DNA from: Myxococcales bacterium
GTDB lineage: Bacteria > Myxococcota_A > Polyangia > Haliangiales > Haliangiaceae
DNA length: 64,000 nt
Reading direction: 5' to 3'
Assembly (NCBI GenBank): GCA_016707895.1
Contig: JADJGV010000015.1
Location: forward strand, 1 to 64,000
This document shows, piece after piece, positions 51,723 through 63,840 of this stretch (position 1 is the stretch's first letter; every line of letters begins with the position of its first letter). A program made the position numbers and the translations under genes. The notes under the pieces were generated by a model. It worked only from the letters and a program-made list of their open reading frames with translations. It did no database searches and was not told where the DNA came from.

Positions 51723-54469
51723 GTCGCCGCCAGCGCGGCCAGCTCGCGCGCGACCTCGGCCTGCCGATGCGGCGCGAGATCCTCGGCGGTGACCAGCGGC
51801 CCGGCCTGGGCCAGCAGCGCCCGCACCCGGGCCGCGGGCGCGCGGCCGCGGTGCGACGCCACCGCCAGCGCGCGCACCAGCTCGAGCTGCTCGCCGGCCA
51901 TCGCGTCGGCGTAGCCGGGGTGCGCCAGCAGCGGCGCCAGCGCGCGGACCGCGCCGCGGGGGTCGCCGGCCTCGAGCGTGGCCCAGCCGGCGAGCACGAG
52001 CGGGAAGAACATCGACGGATCGGCGCGCCCGCCATCGCCCGCCGCGCGCAGCGCGACCGCGACCAGCCGGGTCGTCGTGGCCGGCGCGGTGGGGCGCCCG
52101 AGCTCCAGCTCGGCCAGCGCCAGGTTCACCAGCGGGTCGATCAGCCGCGGGCTCATCGCGTCGGTGGCCTCGACCAGCGCGATCACCCGCGCCAGCAGCG
52201 GCAGCGACGCCTCGACCTCGCCCTGCTCGGCCATGACCGCGGCCAGGTTGCCCAGCGTCGACGCCAGGCCGACGTGGGTCGGCCCCAGCGTGGCCTCCTT
52301 GATCGCCAGCGCGGCCTCGAAGTCGGCGCGGGCCCGGTCGTACTGGCGCTGCCGCCACGCGATCACCGCGCGGTTGGTGATCACCGGGCCGAGCGTCGGG
52401 TGGCCCTCGCCGAGCAGCCGGGTCGCGTCGGCGCGCACCTGGTCGAGCAGCGCCGCCGCCTCGTCGAGGCGCTCGAGCCCGACCAGCGCGACCGCGAGGT
52501 TGATCCGCGGGTTGAGCGTCGCCGGATCGGCGTCGCCGCGCGCCGCGATCAGGCCGGCCAGCGCGCGCCGGTGGCGCGCCGCCGCGCCGCTCAGATCGCC
52601 GGCCAGCGCGGCCCGGACGCCGCGGTGATCCTCCTGCACCGCCGCCAGGTACGGATCGCCGGCGGCCGCGATCAGCGCGGTCGCCTCACGATCCCAGCGA
52701 TCGGCGGCCTCGGGCTGGCGCCGCCAGAACCCCTCGACCCACAGCAGCCGCAGCGCCGCGTCGGCGGCGGCGCGATCGCCGCGCGCCGCCAGCGCCTGGT
52801 ACAGCGCGCGCTGGTAGTGCGCGACGGCGGCGGCGTGATCGCCGCGGGCCTCGGCCGCCTGGCCGGTGACGTGCTCCGCCTCGGCGACCAGCGGCCCCCA
52901 GCCGAGCGTGGCCGTCGCGACGCGCACGATCGGCAACCCCGGCGCCGGCCGGCCCAGCGCGATCGCGGCGCGCGCCGCGGCGACCTGCGCGCCCAGCGTC
53001 GCCGCGTAGCTGGCCGCCCGCGGCGCGTCGGGCAGCGGCACGCTGCGCCGCAGCGCCAGCTCGTCGTCGCAGGTGGCCAGCGCCGGCAGCGCCGCGATCG
53101 CCGCCACCGCGCGCTCGGCCGCCGCGGCGTCGGCCTGCGCCAGCGCGGTCACCAGCGCGCCGGCCCGCACGCGGATGCGCTCGAGGCACGCCGCGCGTAG
53201 ATCCATGAGCTCGGCCGACTGCTGGTGGCGCACCACCGACGCGCGGCACACCTCGACCCGGCGCGACCGCCAGTCGGTCGCGAACCGATCGAGCGCCGCG
53301 AGCGTGGCGGCGCGGGTGCCCGCGGCCCACGGGCGCGCGACCGCCGCCAGCGCGGCGTCCACCGCGCCGCGCTGCGCCGGCCACACCGCGTCCAGCGCGT
53401 CGGCCGCGCCGACGCAGGGCGCCGGCCTTGGCGGCGCGCGCCCGGGCAGCGCCAGCGCGCCAGCGGCGGTCCCCACCGCCACCAGCGCCGCGCCGATCGC
53501 GACCCGCCGACGAGCGCTCCGCGGATCCCGCGCGAGCCGCGCCGCCAGCGCCTCGACCGACGGCCAGCGCGCGGCCGGCTGCGCCGCCACCGCCCGCACC
53601 AGCACGTCGCGCACCCAGGCCGGGGCCTCGCGCCGACGCGGCGCGCGCAGCTCGCCCAGCTGCACCGCCGCCGCCACCGCCGCCGGCTCGCTCGCGAACG
53701 GGTGGTGGCCGTCGAGCACCTCGAGGAACGTCAGCCCGAGCGCGAACTGATCGGACGCCGCCGACGCCGGGCCGCCGGCGTGCTGCTCGGGCGCCATGTA
53801 CGCCGGCGTCCCCGAACCCGACGCCGCGTCGGCGCCGTCCTGGCGGATCGCCAACCCGAAGTCGGCGATCCACGCGCGCGGGCTGGCGCCGCGATCGTCG
53901 ATCAGGATGTTGTCGGGCTTCACGTCGCGGTGCAGCAGGCCGGCCTGGTGCGCGGCGGCCAGGCCGGCGGCCACCTGCCGCGCGATCGCGACCACCGCCG
54001 GCCAGCGCGGGCTGGTCGTGGCCCAGCTGCGCAGGCTGCGCCCGGCCACGAACTCCATCGCGATCCACACCTCGTCGCCGTGCTCGCCGGCGTCGAACAC
54101 GGTCACCACCGCCGGGTGCGCCAGCCGGGCCGCCGCCCGGGCCTCGGCCAGCAGCCGGGCCCGTCCGTCGACGCTCGCCGCCTGCGGCTGCACCAGCTTG
54201 AGCGCCACCTTGCGATCGAGCTGCGGATCCCACGCCGCGTAGACCACGCCCATCGCCCCCGCCCCCAGCCGCTCGAGCAGCGTGAACCGCCCGACCCGCA
54301 CCGGCTCGCCGTCGCCGAACAGCGCCGCCCGCGCCGCGGCGCGCACCCGCTGGGCCTCGACGTCGTCGATCGGCCGGGCCGCCGCCAGCGCCGGCGCCAG
54401 CCCGCCGGTGGCCAGCGGCGCGCTCGAGAGCGCCCCGGTCGGAGTGTCACCGTCGTCCGCCGCGGCCAT
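51710..54469 (-). CDS. Ser/Thr protein kinase with C-terminal TPR region
   Basis: A 919-residue protein. Kinase domain ~53-310: LGAGAMGVVYAAWD, lysine ~79 (VALKLVQ), HRDVKPDN, ADFGLAI, YMAPEQH. A membrane helix at ~320-340 (RVAIGAALVAVGTAAGALAL) is followed by ~570 residues of Ala-rich helical repeats with TPR signatures (ARADFEAALAIKEATLGPTH; NLAVALVGLERLDEAAALL), a common sensor layout of myxobacterial kinases. ATG start eight bases after TAGCAT. Divergently transcribed from the ECF sigma gene 57 bp away, an arrangement that often marks a kinase-regulated ECF factor. Confidence 0.94.
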   Translation of the reverse strand: MAAADDGDTPTGALSSAPLATGGLAPALAAARPIDDVEAQRVRAAARAALFGDGEPVRVGRFTLLERLGAGAMGVVYAAWDPQLDRKVALKLVQPQAASVDGRARLLAEARAAARLAHPAVVTVFDAGEHGDEVWIAMEFVAGRSLRSWATTSPRWPAVVAIARQVAAGLAAAHQAGLLHRDVKPDNILIDDRGASPRAWIADFGLAIRQDGADAASGSGTPAYMAPEQHAGGPASAASDQFALGLTFLEVLDGHHPFASEPAAVAAAVQLGELRAPRRREAPAWVRDVLVRAVAAQPAARWPSVEALAARLARDPRSARRRVAIGAALVAVGTAAGALALPGRAPPRPAPCVGAADALDAVWPAQRGAVDAALAAVARPWAAGTRAATLAALDRFATDWRSRRVEVCRASVVRHQQSAELMDLRAACLERIRVRAGALVTALAQADAAAAERAVAAIAALPALATCDDELALRRSVPLPDAPRAASYAATLGAQVAAARAAIALGRPAPGLPIVRVATATLGWGPLVAEAEHVTGQAAEARGDHAAAVAHYQRALYQALAARGDRAAADAALRLLWVEGFWRRQPEAADRWDREATALIAAAGDPYLAAVQEDHRGVRAALAGDLSGAAARHRRALAGLIAARGDADPATLNPRINLAVALVGLERLDEAAALLDQVRADATRLLGEGHPTLGPVITNRAVIAWRQRQYDRARADFEAALAIKEATLGPTHVGLASTLGNLAAVMAEQGEVEASLPLLARVIALVEATDAMSPRLIDPLVNLALAELELGRPTAPATTTRLVAVALRAAGDGGRADPSMFFPLVLAGWATLEAGDPRGAVRALAPLLAHPGYADAMAGEQLELVRALAVASHRGRAPAARVRALLAQAGPLVTAEDLAPHRQAEVARELAALAATYGR

Positions 54470-54477
54470 CAACGGCG

Positions 54478-54483
54478 ATGCTA
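54478..54483 (-). promoter_or_regulatory. -10 box of the kinase-TPR gene
   Basis: TAGCAT on the minus strand, eight bases before the ATG at 54469. Confidence 0.4.
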
Positions 54484-54514
54484 CACCAGCGCGCCGATCG
54501 GGGACCATCCGCGC

Positions 54515-54520
54515 TACCGT
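54515..54520 (+). promoter_or_regulatory. -10 box of the ECF sigma gene at 54527
   Basis: TACCGT, six bases before the GTG start. Confidence 0.4.
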
Positions 54521-54526
54521 AGCGGC

Positions 54527-55129
54527 GTGGACGCGATCGACGACGCCGAGTTGCTGCGCGCATGGCAGGCCGGCGATCGCGCCGCCGGCAGCGCGCTGTT
54601 CGAGCGCCACGTCGCCGCGGTCACGCGGTTCTTCCGCAGCAAGACCGACCACGAGGTCGACGACCTGGTGCAGGAGACCTTCCTGGCGTGCGTGAAGAGC
54701 CTCGACGCCAGCCGCGCGATCACCTCGTTCCGCGGGTTCCTGTTCGGCATCGCGCGCCACAAGCTGCTCGACCACATCGCCCGCCGCCGCCGCGCCCCGT
54801 TCGATCCGACCACCGAGTCGGCGGTCGCCGGCGGCGCGTCACCCGAGAGCGCGCTGGTGCGCGAGGAGCAACACCGGCTGCTGGCGCGCGCGCTGCGCCA
54901 GATGCCGCTCGACTTCCAGATCACGCTCGAGCTGTTCTACTGGGAGGGCCTGGCCGGCGAGGACATCGCGGTCGCCACCGGCGTGTCGCCGCACACCGTC
55001 CGCAGCCGCCTGGCGCGCGCCCGCGAGGCGCTGGCCGCGGCCCTGCGCGCCGAGCCCGCCACCCCGGTGATGACCGCGACGCTCGCCGATCTCGACGGCT
55101 GGACCCGGCGCCTCGGCGCCGCGCTGTGA
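54527..55129 (+). CDS. ECF-type RNA polymerase sigma factor
   Basis: A 200-residue sigma factor: region 2 with VDDLVQETFLACVKSL and FRGFLFGIARHKLLDHIARR; region 4 with LPLDFQITLELFYWEGL-type text (MPLDFQITLELFYWEGLAGE) and the helix-turn-helix IAVATGVSPHTVRSRLARAR. The C-terminal tail of ~25 residues is short. It is divergent from a kinase with TPR sensor, so it may be switched on by phosphorylation, as described for kinase-linked ECF groups; that is inference from position. GTG start chosen from the -10 spacing. Confidence 0.92.
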   Translation: MDAIDDAELLRAWQAGDRAAGSALFERHVAAVTRFFRSKTDHEVDDLVQETFLACVKSLDASRAITSFRGFLFGIARHKLLDHIARRRRAPFDPTTESAVAGGASPESALVREEQHRLLARALRQMPLDFQITLELFYWEGLAGEDIAVATGVSPHTVRSRLARAREALAAALRAEPATPVMTATLADLDGWTRRLGAAL

Positions 55130-55160
55130 CCCACACGCCGCCGCGCTGAGCGCCGCCGCG

Positions 55161-55328
55161 CTATTCGCCGCGCTCGGCCGCGCGCTTGGCGCGGGCGGCG
55201 TCGCGCTCGGCGTCGCGGCGGACCTGGGCGTCGGCGGCGTTGCGCGCGGCGCGGGCGCCGACGATGAAGCCGATCAGCATCCCGCCGAGCGCCACCAACG
55301 GGATGAAGAAGATGTGGCCGAAGGTCAC
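55161..55328 (-). CDS. Small one-helix membrane protein at the end of the ccm operon
   Basis: A 55-residue protein: GTG start overlapping the stop of the CcmD-like gene (GTGA), a hydrophobic N-terminal segment (IFFIPLVALGGMLIGFIVGA) and a charged, coiled-coil-like Ala/Arg/Glu tail. It resembles CcmD in size and layout but the CcmD motif is in the preceding gene. Translational coupling suggests a part in the same cytochrome c maturation complex. Confidence 0.55.
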   Translation of the reverse strand: MTFGHIFFIPLVALGGMLIGFIVGARAARNAADAQVRRDAERDAARAKRAAERGE

Positions 55329-55951
55329 GACGCGCCTCCGTCGTCCTTCGGCGCCGCGGGCTTGGCCTTGGCCGCCTTGCGCTTGGCGTCCTCCTCCTCG
55401 ACCTTGCGCAGCTGATCCTCGAGGCGCGCGATCTCCAGCTTCATCGCCTGCTGGCGCCGCCACATGATCAGCACGAAGCCGACCGCGAGCAGCCAGATCG
55501 CCGCGTAGGCCGCGACGACGTGGCGCTTGTTGGTCACGATCTCGCGCGCGGTCTGGTTGTGATCGCTGGTGCGCAGGCGTGCGACCAGGTTCCACCACCA
55601 GTCGTGATCCTTGATCAGCTCGTCCTCGCACACCTGCCGCATCGCGCTGTGCTGGCTGGGCGGCGCCGGCTTGCCCGGCTCGACCGGCGGCGGCGGGCCG
55701 GCCAGGCGACACACCGGCGCCTCGCCCGAGGGCGGCGGCGCCGGCGGCTCGGCCGGGGGCGCCGGGCGGATCGCGGCGCTGCCCGCGGCCGGATCGGGCG
55801 CGCCTGCGGTCGGGGCGGCGGGGCCCGCGGCCGGATCGGGCGCGCCCGCGGTCGGGGCGGCGGGGCCGGCGTCGGCCGCGGGCTGGGCCCACGCCGGCGC
55901 GACGACGGACAGCGACAGCGACAACGTGACGATCGAGACGAGCGTGCGCAT
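55325..55951 (-). CDS. CcmD-like protein with large periplasmic N-terminal region
   Basis: A 208-residue protein. The C-terminal part (VVAAYAAIWLLAVGFVLIMW, then basic residues and the helix LEIARLEDQLRKVEEE) is the CcmD pattern; CcmD releases holo-CcmE from the CcmABC complex. Unusually it is preceded by a signal peptide (cut near AWA-QP), a Pro/Ala region with the tandem unit GAPDPAA-GPAAPTA (42-bp DNA repeat around 55793-55866) and a segment with two cysteines (CRLAG, VCEDEL). Typical CcmD has under 80 residues. ATG start at 55951. Confidence 0.7.
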   Translation of the reverse strand: MRTLVSIVTLSLSLSVVAPAWAQPAADAGPAAPTAGAPDPAAGPAAPTAGAPDPAAGSAAIRPAPPAEPPAPPPSGEAPVCRLAGPPPPVEPGKPAPPSQHSAMRQVCEDELIKDHDWWWNLVARLRTSDHNQTAREIVTNKRHVVAAYAAIWLLAVGFVLIMWRRQQAMKLEIARLEDQLRKVEEEDAKRKAAKAKPAAPKDDGGAS

Positions 55952-55992
55952 GGCGACCTCGGAGGGACGTCGGTGACGGGGGCGGAGACGGA

Positions 55993-56688
55993 TCATGGCT
56001 CGAGGATCCCGGCGTCGAGGCCGCGCTCGCGCACCGCGCGCAGGCGACGGGCGTCGCGGATCGCGTCGATGCGCACCAGGAACAACAGCGCGCACACCGC
56101 CGCGAAGGTCAAGACCGACAGCCAGAACGTGCCCTTCATCGACGCGTCGAGCTGGGCCACCACCTTGGCCTTGGGGTGCGCGCTGGCCTGGCCCAGCTTG
56201 TCGGCCAGCTTCACCGCGAAGTACACCAGCGGCACGTTGACCATGCCGAAGATCGCGAGGCCGGCGCACAGCGGCTCGCTGCCCGGCCCGGCGAACCGGC
56301 GCACCAGCGCGTAGCCCAGCATCGTCAGCCACAGGATCAGCGAGGTGGTCAGCCGCAGCTCCCAGATCCACCAGTGGCCCCACGCCGCCTTGCCCCAGAT
56401 CGAGCCGGTGACCAGGCCGATCGCGCCGAACAGCACCGCCAGCTCGCCGGCCGCGTGGGCCACGTCGTCCCACTTCGGGTCGCGCTTGACCAGGTAGCCG
56501 ATCGAGGCGCCCCCGCACAGGAACACCATCGAGAACAACATGAACCAGTTGGGCACGTGCCAGTAGAAGATCTTCTGGTTGAAGAACAGGTTCTGCTCGA
56601 GCTTGGTCACGTAGAAGACCAGGTACAGCGTGCCGGCCAGGCCGGCGGCCGCGCACGCCGCGAGCAGGGGGATCAGGATGCGTCTCAT
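55993..56688 (-). CDS. ccmC: Heme exporter / heme-handling protein CcmC
   Basis: A 231-residue inner-membrane protein with six hydrophobic segments. It carries the Trp-rich heme-binding motif of the heme-handling family (AAWGHWWIWELRLTTSL, ~106-122) and the flanking histidines (WHVPNW ~42; HPKAK). CcmC loads heme onto CcmE. The ATG overlaps the stop of ccmB (ATGA), so translation is coupled. Confidence 0.93.
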   Translation of the reverse strand: MRRILIPLLAACAAAGLAGTLYLVFYVTKLEQNLFFNQKIFYWHVPNWFMLFSMVFLCGGASIGYLVKRDPKWDDVAHAAGELAVLFGAIGLVTGSIWGKAAWGHWWIWELRLTTSLILWLTMLGYALVRRFAGPGSEPLCAGLAIFGMVNVPLVYFAVKLADKLGQASAHPKAKVVAQLDASMKGTFWLSVLTFAAVCALLFLVRIDAIRDARRLRAVRERGLDAGILEP

Positions 56689-57359
56689 TCGATCACCAGG
56701 GCTTCGAAGGTCCACAGCGCCACGATCGTGAACACGCAGTCGTAGGCGGCCAGGAACTTGATCCAGAACCAGGCGTCGGCGTCGTTGGCCGCGAGGATCG
56801 CGGCGGTCGCCTTGGTGCCCGACATGATCATCGGCACCAGGATCGGGTACAGCACCACCGGCAACAACACGTCGCGCGACTGGATGCGCAGCAGCATCGC
56901 CGCGAACACGGTGCCGACGATCGCGAAGCCGATCGCGCCCAGCACCAGCACCAGCACCAGGTCGAGCACGGCGGCGCCGAGGTCGACGTTGAAGAACAAG
57001 AGGCACAGCGGCAGCACCACCGCCTCGACCGCCACCACCAGGAGCGCGATCGCCACGGTCTTGCCGGCGAAGATCGCCAGCCGCGGCGCCGGCGACAGCA
57101 AGAGCGCGCGCATCGTGTCGCCCTCGCGCTCGCGCTCGAAGGCCCGGCCCAGGCCGATCGTCCCGGCGAACACCACCGCCGCCCACGCCACGCCCGGCAC
57201 CGCCGCCACCAGCGCCTTCTGATCCTTGACGAACGAGAACGAGAACACCACCACGATCACCGCCGCGAACAGCGCCATCGTGTAGAGGATCTCGCGGCTG
57301 CGCAGCTCGACCTTCAGGTCCTTGCCCGCGACGGCGGCGACGAGGCGCAGGGTACCCAC
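56685..57359 (-). CDS. ccmB: Heme exporter permease CcmB
   Basis: A 224-residue permease with about six membrane helices and the family's beginning AGKDLKVELRSREIL and REREGDTMRALLLSPAPR. With CcmA it forms the ABC transporter-like part of the CcmABCD complex. I give the GTG at 57359, where similarity starts; an ATG at 57449 that overlaps the end of ccmA would add a 30-residue Ala/Pro-rich extension and cannot be excluded. Neither has a clear ribosome site. Confidence 0.9.
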   Translation of the reverse strand: MGTLRLVAAVAGKDLKVELRSREILYTMALFAAVIVVVFSFSFVKDQKALVAAVPGVAWAAVVFAGTIGLGRAFEREREGDTMRALLLSPAPRLAIFAGKTVAIALLVVAVEAVVLPLCLLFFNVDLGAAVLDLVLVLVLGAIGFAIVGTVFAAMLLRIQSRDVLLPVVLYPILVPMIMSGTKATAAILAANDADAWFWIKFLAAYDCVFTIVALWTFEALVIE

Positions 57360-57438
57360 GGGGGCGGTTGTACGCCGGCCCACCGCGGCGGAGCAACTGG
57401 CCGGCACCGCATCGGCCGCCGGCGCCGTCGGCAGCGCC

Positions 57439-58152
<714 letters not shown>

Positions 58153-58155
58153 CCG

Positions 58156-60338
58156 CTACTTCGGCTGCTGGCGGTACAGCGTCTCGAGCTGGGTCATCAG
58201 CTCGGCCTTGCGCGCCGGGTTCTCGCCGCTGGCCTCGAGCGCGGCCAGCTCGTCGAGCAGCGCGTCGAAGCGCGCGGTGGGCAGCGTGCCCGGCTTGGGC
58301 CGCACCAGCGCGAACACCGTGCCCAGCGTCAGGAGCAGCAGCACCAGGCCGCCGGCCAGCCGGCGGCCGTAGGTCCGCCACCACGCCTCGTGGGGCAGGT
58401 CGTGGATCTCGAACTGCATCGTCTTGCCGGGCAGGATCGTGATCGGCGACAGCACCATCCAGCCGCCGCGCTCGTCGGTGGCCTCCTCGACCTTGAACTT
58501 CACGCCGTCGGGCAGCACCACGTTGGCGTTGCCGGCCTTCTTGATCTCGATGCCACTCTCGAAGGTGCCCAGCGGCAGCGGCATCGACCACCGGACGGTG
58601 CCCCCGTCGACCTTGAGCGAGAAGCCGGCGACGAACTGCATGCCGCCCGGCGGGATCGGCCGCCGGATCACGAAGCCCTTGGCCGGGTCGACGCCGACCA
58701 TGGCCTGGAACTCGTCGCGCACGATCGCGCCCTGGAAGCCGTCGGGCAGCGGGATGACCAGGTCGTCGGGCCGCGCGTCGGTGCCGGCCAGGTACGGCGC
58801 CCACGACGCGTTGCGGACGCCGAAGCTGCCACGCACGCCCAGGTACACGTCGTCGAGGAAGCTGGTCAGGCTCCACTGGAACATGATGCGCGGCATCACC
58901 AGCACGGTGATCGCGGCGCCGCGGTCGGGGCCGAGCTGGAACGGCGCCGACAGGTAGACCTGGTTGTGCATCACCGCGCGCACCGCGTAGGCGTGCTCGC
59001 CGCCGGTGGGCACGCCGGTGAACGCCGCGCCGGCCTCGCCGCGCACCAGCCAGGCGACGTCGACCGTCGAGCGCGCGCCGACGCCGGTGGTGGTGAGCGT
59101 GGTCGTGCCGGCGGCGTCGCCGTCGATCGCCACCCGCAGCTCGAACGCGCCGGCCGGCACGCCGGTGAAGGTGGCGACGCCGTTGTCGACCTGCCCCACC
59201 AGCTCGGCCTCGGTCGGCGTCGCGCCGACCTTGCGCAGCGTGACGGCGCGGCGGTCAGCGGCGCGCCCTCGTGGGTCAGCGTCACCACCAGCGCGCCCTT
59301 GGTCAGCGCCGGATCGGCGGTGACCGGCGTCGCCTGCAGCTTGATCGAGTCGAGGTCGACCAGCGGCCGGCCCAGGCCGGCCTTGCCGACCGGCGCGCCG
59401 GTGAGCAGGTCGATCAGCTCGGCGGTGGTGCCGTCCTCGGGCACGCCGGCGAACTGCACCCGCACCGAGCCGGCCGGGATGCCGGCCTTGGGCTGCTCGT
59501 CGAGGCGCGACAGGTCGTCGACCGGCGGGGCCTCGGCGGTGCGCTTCTCGCCCGAGAGGATCACGCGCACGCCGGCCATGCCGTCGAGCAAGACCGGCAG
59601 CGTGGTCAGCCGATCGAAGCCCGCCCCGCGCGGCAGGAGCGCCATCGCGAAGTACGTCGTGGCGCCGCGCCGATCGAGGCCGGTCCAGGTCACGCGGCCG
59701 GTGGCGTCGGTGCGGCCCAGCTGCGCGCTGATCTGCTGATCGTGGCGGTACGCGGCCAGCACCACCGGCAGGCCGGCCAGCCCGGCGATGTCGGCGAAGT
59801 CGTCGTAGCTCAGGCGCGCGGTGATGGTGTCGCCCTGGTCGCCCTGCTCGGGCGCGGCTGGCCGCTCATGCGGTGCGGGCCATCGGCGGGCCGCCGGCGG
59901 CGCCGCCGCCCATCATCGGCGCGTCGCCGGCCATCGGCTTGGTCGACAGCATCAGCCGGATGCCGCCGGACTGCGGCATCGGGAACTGGCTCGACTCGAT
60001 CGGCTGGGCCTCGCCGGGGATGCTGGCCTTGACCAGCGTGCCCATCGCGATGTCGGTGAACTGGGCGCGGCCTCGGCGTCGGTGCGGGCGCGCTTCTCCT
60101 CGGGCGTGCCCTGGCCGTTGGGCGCGGCCAGGGTCAGCGTGATCTCGGCGCCGGTGACCGGCTGCGAGCGATCGCCGGCGATGATCCGCACCGTGAGGGT
60201 GCCGTCGCGCAGGCTGCTGTCGGGCAGCGGCTGGCCGATCGCCGCGGCGGGCTGCGCCGCGGCCGTCGGGATCGCGACCAGCGCGCAGGTCGCGGCACAC
60301 ATCGCGGCGATCAGCGCCGCGGACAGTCGGACGATCAT
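58156..60338 (-). pseudogene. Large signal-anchored periplasmic protein of the ccm operon, frame broken at least three times
   Basis: Starts at ATG 60338 (ribosome site GAGGTGG; ATGA overlap with the gene before) with a signal peptide. The protein text then moves between frames near 60065, 59875 and 59230: GAEITLTLAAPNGQGTPEE, then FTDIAMGTLVKASIPGEAQ, then ITARLSYDDFADIAGLAGL and VRVQFAGVPEDGT, then TFTGVPAGAFELRVAIDG to the end. Joined it gives ~725 residues: several Ig- or carboxypeptidase-regulatory-like beta domains, a membrane helix (LAGGLVLLLLTLGTVFALV) and a cytosolic helical tail. No stop accumulates between the breaks, so sequencing errors are likelier than decay. Its function in cytochrome maturation is unknown. 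Confidence 0.55.
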
Positions 60339-61101
60339 GACGCCACCTCTTCGGACGAGCCCGCCGCGTCGGTCGCGCGCGCCTCGTCGATCACCGCCGC
60401 CGGGTCTCCACCAGCCGGCGCGGCGGCGGCGGCCTCGGGGGCCGGGGCCTCCACCGCGGGTTGCTCGGTCGCGGCCGCCGCCGGCGCGGCGGTGACGGTC
60501 GCCGCCGCCGCCTCGGGCGCCGGCTTGCCGTTGTCCTTGGTCGCCTTGCCCGCCTTGGCGGCCTTGGCCGCCTTGGCCTTGGCCTTGCCGGCCTGGCGAT
60601 CGATCTGGGCCCGCGCCTTGAGCTCGGCGAGGACGCGGTCGCGCGGCGACAGCCCGGCCGCGTCGAGGTCGAGGGCCTTGATCACCTCGATGGCCCGCGC
60701 GCGGTAGGCGGTCAACAGCGCGGGTCGCGTCGGCGGCCGACAGCTTGCCGGTGTCGCGATCGAACTCGATCTCCTTGATCGCCCGCACCAGGCTCTTCTT
60801 CTCGCGCTTTCGAGCTCGGCGTGGGTCCACCGGCGGTGAACCAGTCCTCGGGCACTCCCGGGAGGAAGGCGTTGCCGGCGCGCACCAGCGCGTAGCCGGC
60901 GCCGACCACCGCGGTCCACGCCAGGCACAGCACGATCACCGACGGCGTCAGGTGCCAGCGGTGGGCGTGGGCGATGAACATCCAGCCGGGCGGCAGCAGC
61001 GCCGCCGCCACCAGCGGCGCGATCAGCGTCGACGCCCCCGCCGCCCGGGCGGGCGGCAGCGGACGCGGCGGCGGGGCCTCGGGGCGCGCCGGCTCACGCA
61101 T
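60335..61101 (-). pseudogene. CcmI-like membrane protein, frame broken twice
   Basis: ATG 61101 opens a frame with Pro-rich N-terminus, two membrane helices (STLIAPLVAAALLPPGWMF; VIVLCLAWTAVVGAGYALV) and GVPEDWFTAGGP. The text continues in another frame as KKSLVRAIKEIEFDRDTGKL and then in a third as LLTAYRARAIEVIKALDLDA and a long Ala/Lys/Glu tail. The middle motif is that of CcmI/CcmH-associated proteins (LKDLEFDxxTGKLS type). Breaks lie near 60810 and 60725. As the gene lies between ccmH and the large anchored protein, a CcmI-like role is inferred. Confidence 0.5.
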
Positions 61102-61500
61102 CGTTGTCTCGCAGCTCGTCGTCGAGCCGATCGGCGTACTTCTCGTCGGCGGCGGTCACCCCCGGCGCGGCGGCGGCGGCCGCGGCCGCGGCCCGGCCGC
61201 GCTTGACGAAGCTCGCGGTGATCACGCCCAGCACCACCAGCCCGCCGACGATCGCCAGATACGGCACCAGCCAGGTCGACCTTGCCGCGCGGCGTGGGCC
61301 AGCACGTCCTCGCCGCCGTACTCCGCGGATGAACGCGTCGCGCACCGCCTTCTCGGCGGCCTCGGGGCCGCCCGGCTTGGTCAGGTCGAAGCCGGCCAGC
61401 TGGTCGAGCACCTTCTTGCGCTCGGTGGCCGCGAACCCGCACTTGCAGTCGAACAGCGTCTCGCGCTGGCAGCCGCCGCACATGCACACCAGCTGCTTCA
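61094..61500 (-). pseudogene. ccmH: CcmH/NrfF-type apocytochrome thioreductase, frame broken
   Basis: The redox motif is clear: LMKQLVCMCGGCQRETLFDC (~61440-61500), then KCGFAATERKKVLDQL, the typical CcmH beginning. After FIRG the frame is lost at 61290-61330 (the expected EYGGEDVLA is in the next frame) and returns as TWLVPYLAIVGGLVVLGVIT, a membrane helix, to the stop. CcmH reduces the CxxCH cysteines of apocytochromes. No separate start is visible upstream; the text runs on from the CcmF C-terminus, so a fusion is possible. Confidence 0.65.
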
Positions 61501-63840
<2,340 letters not shown>

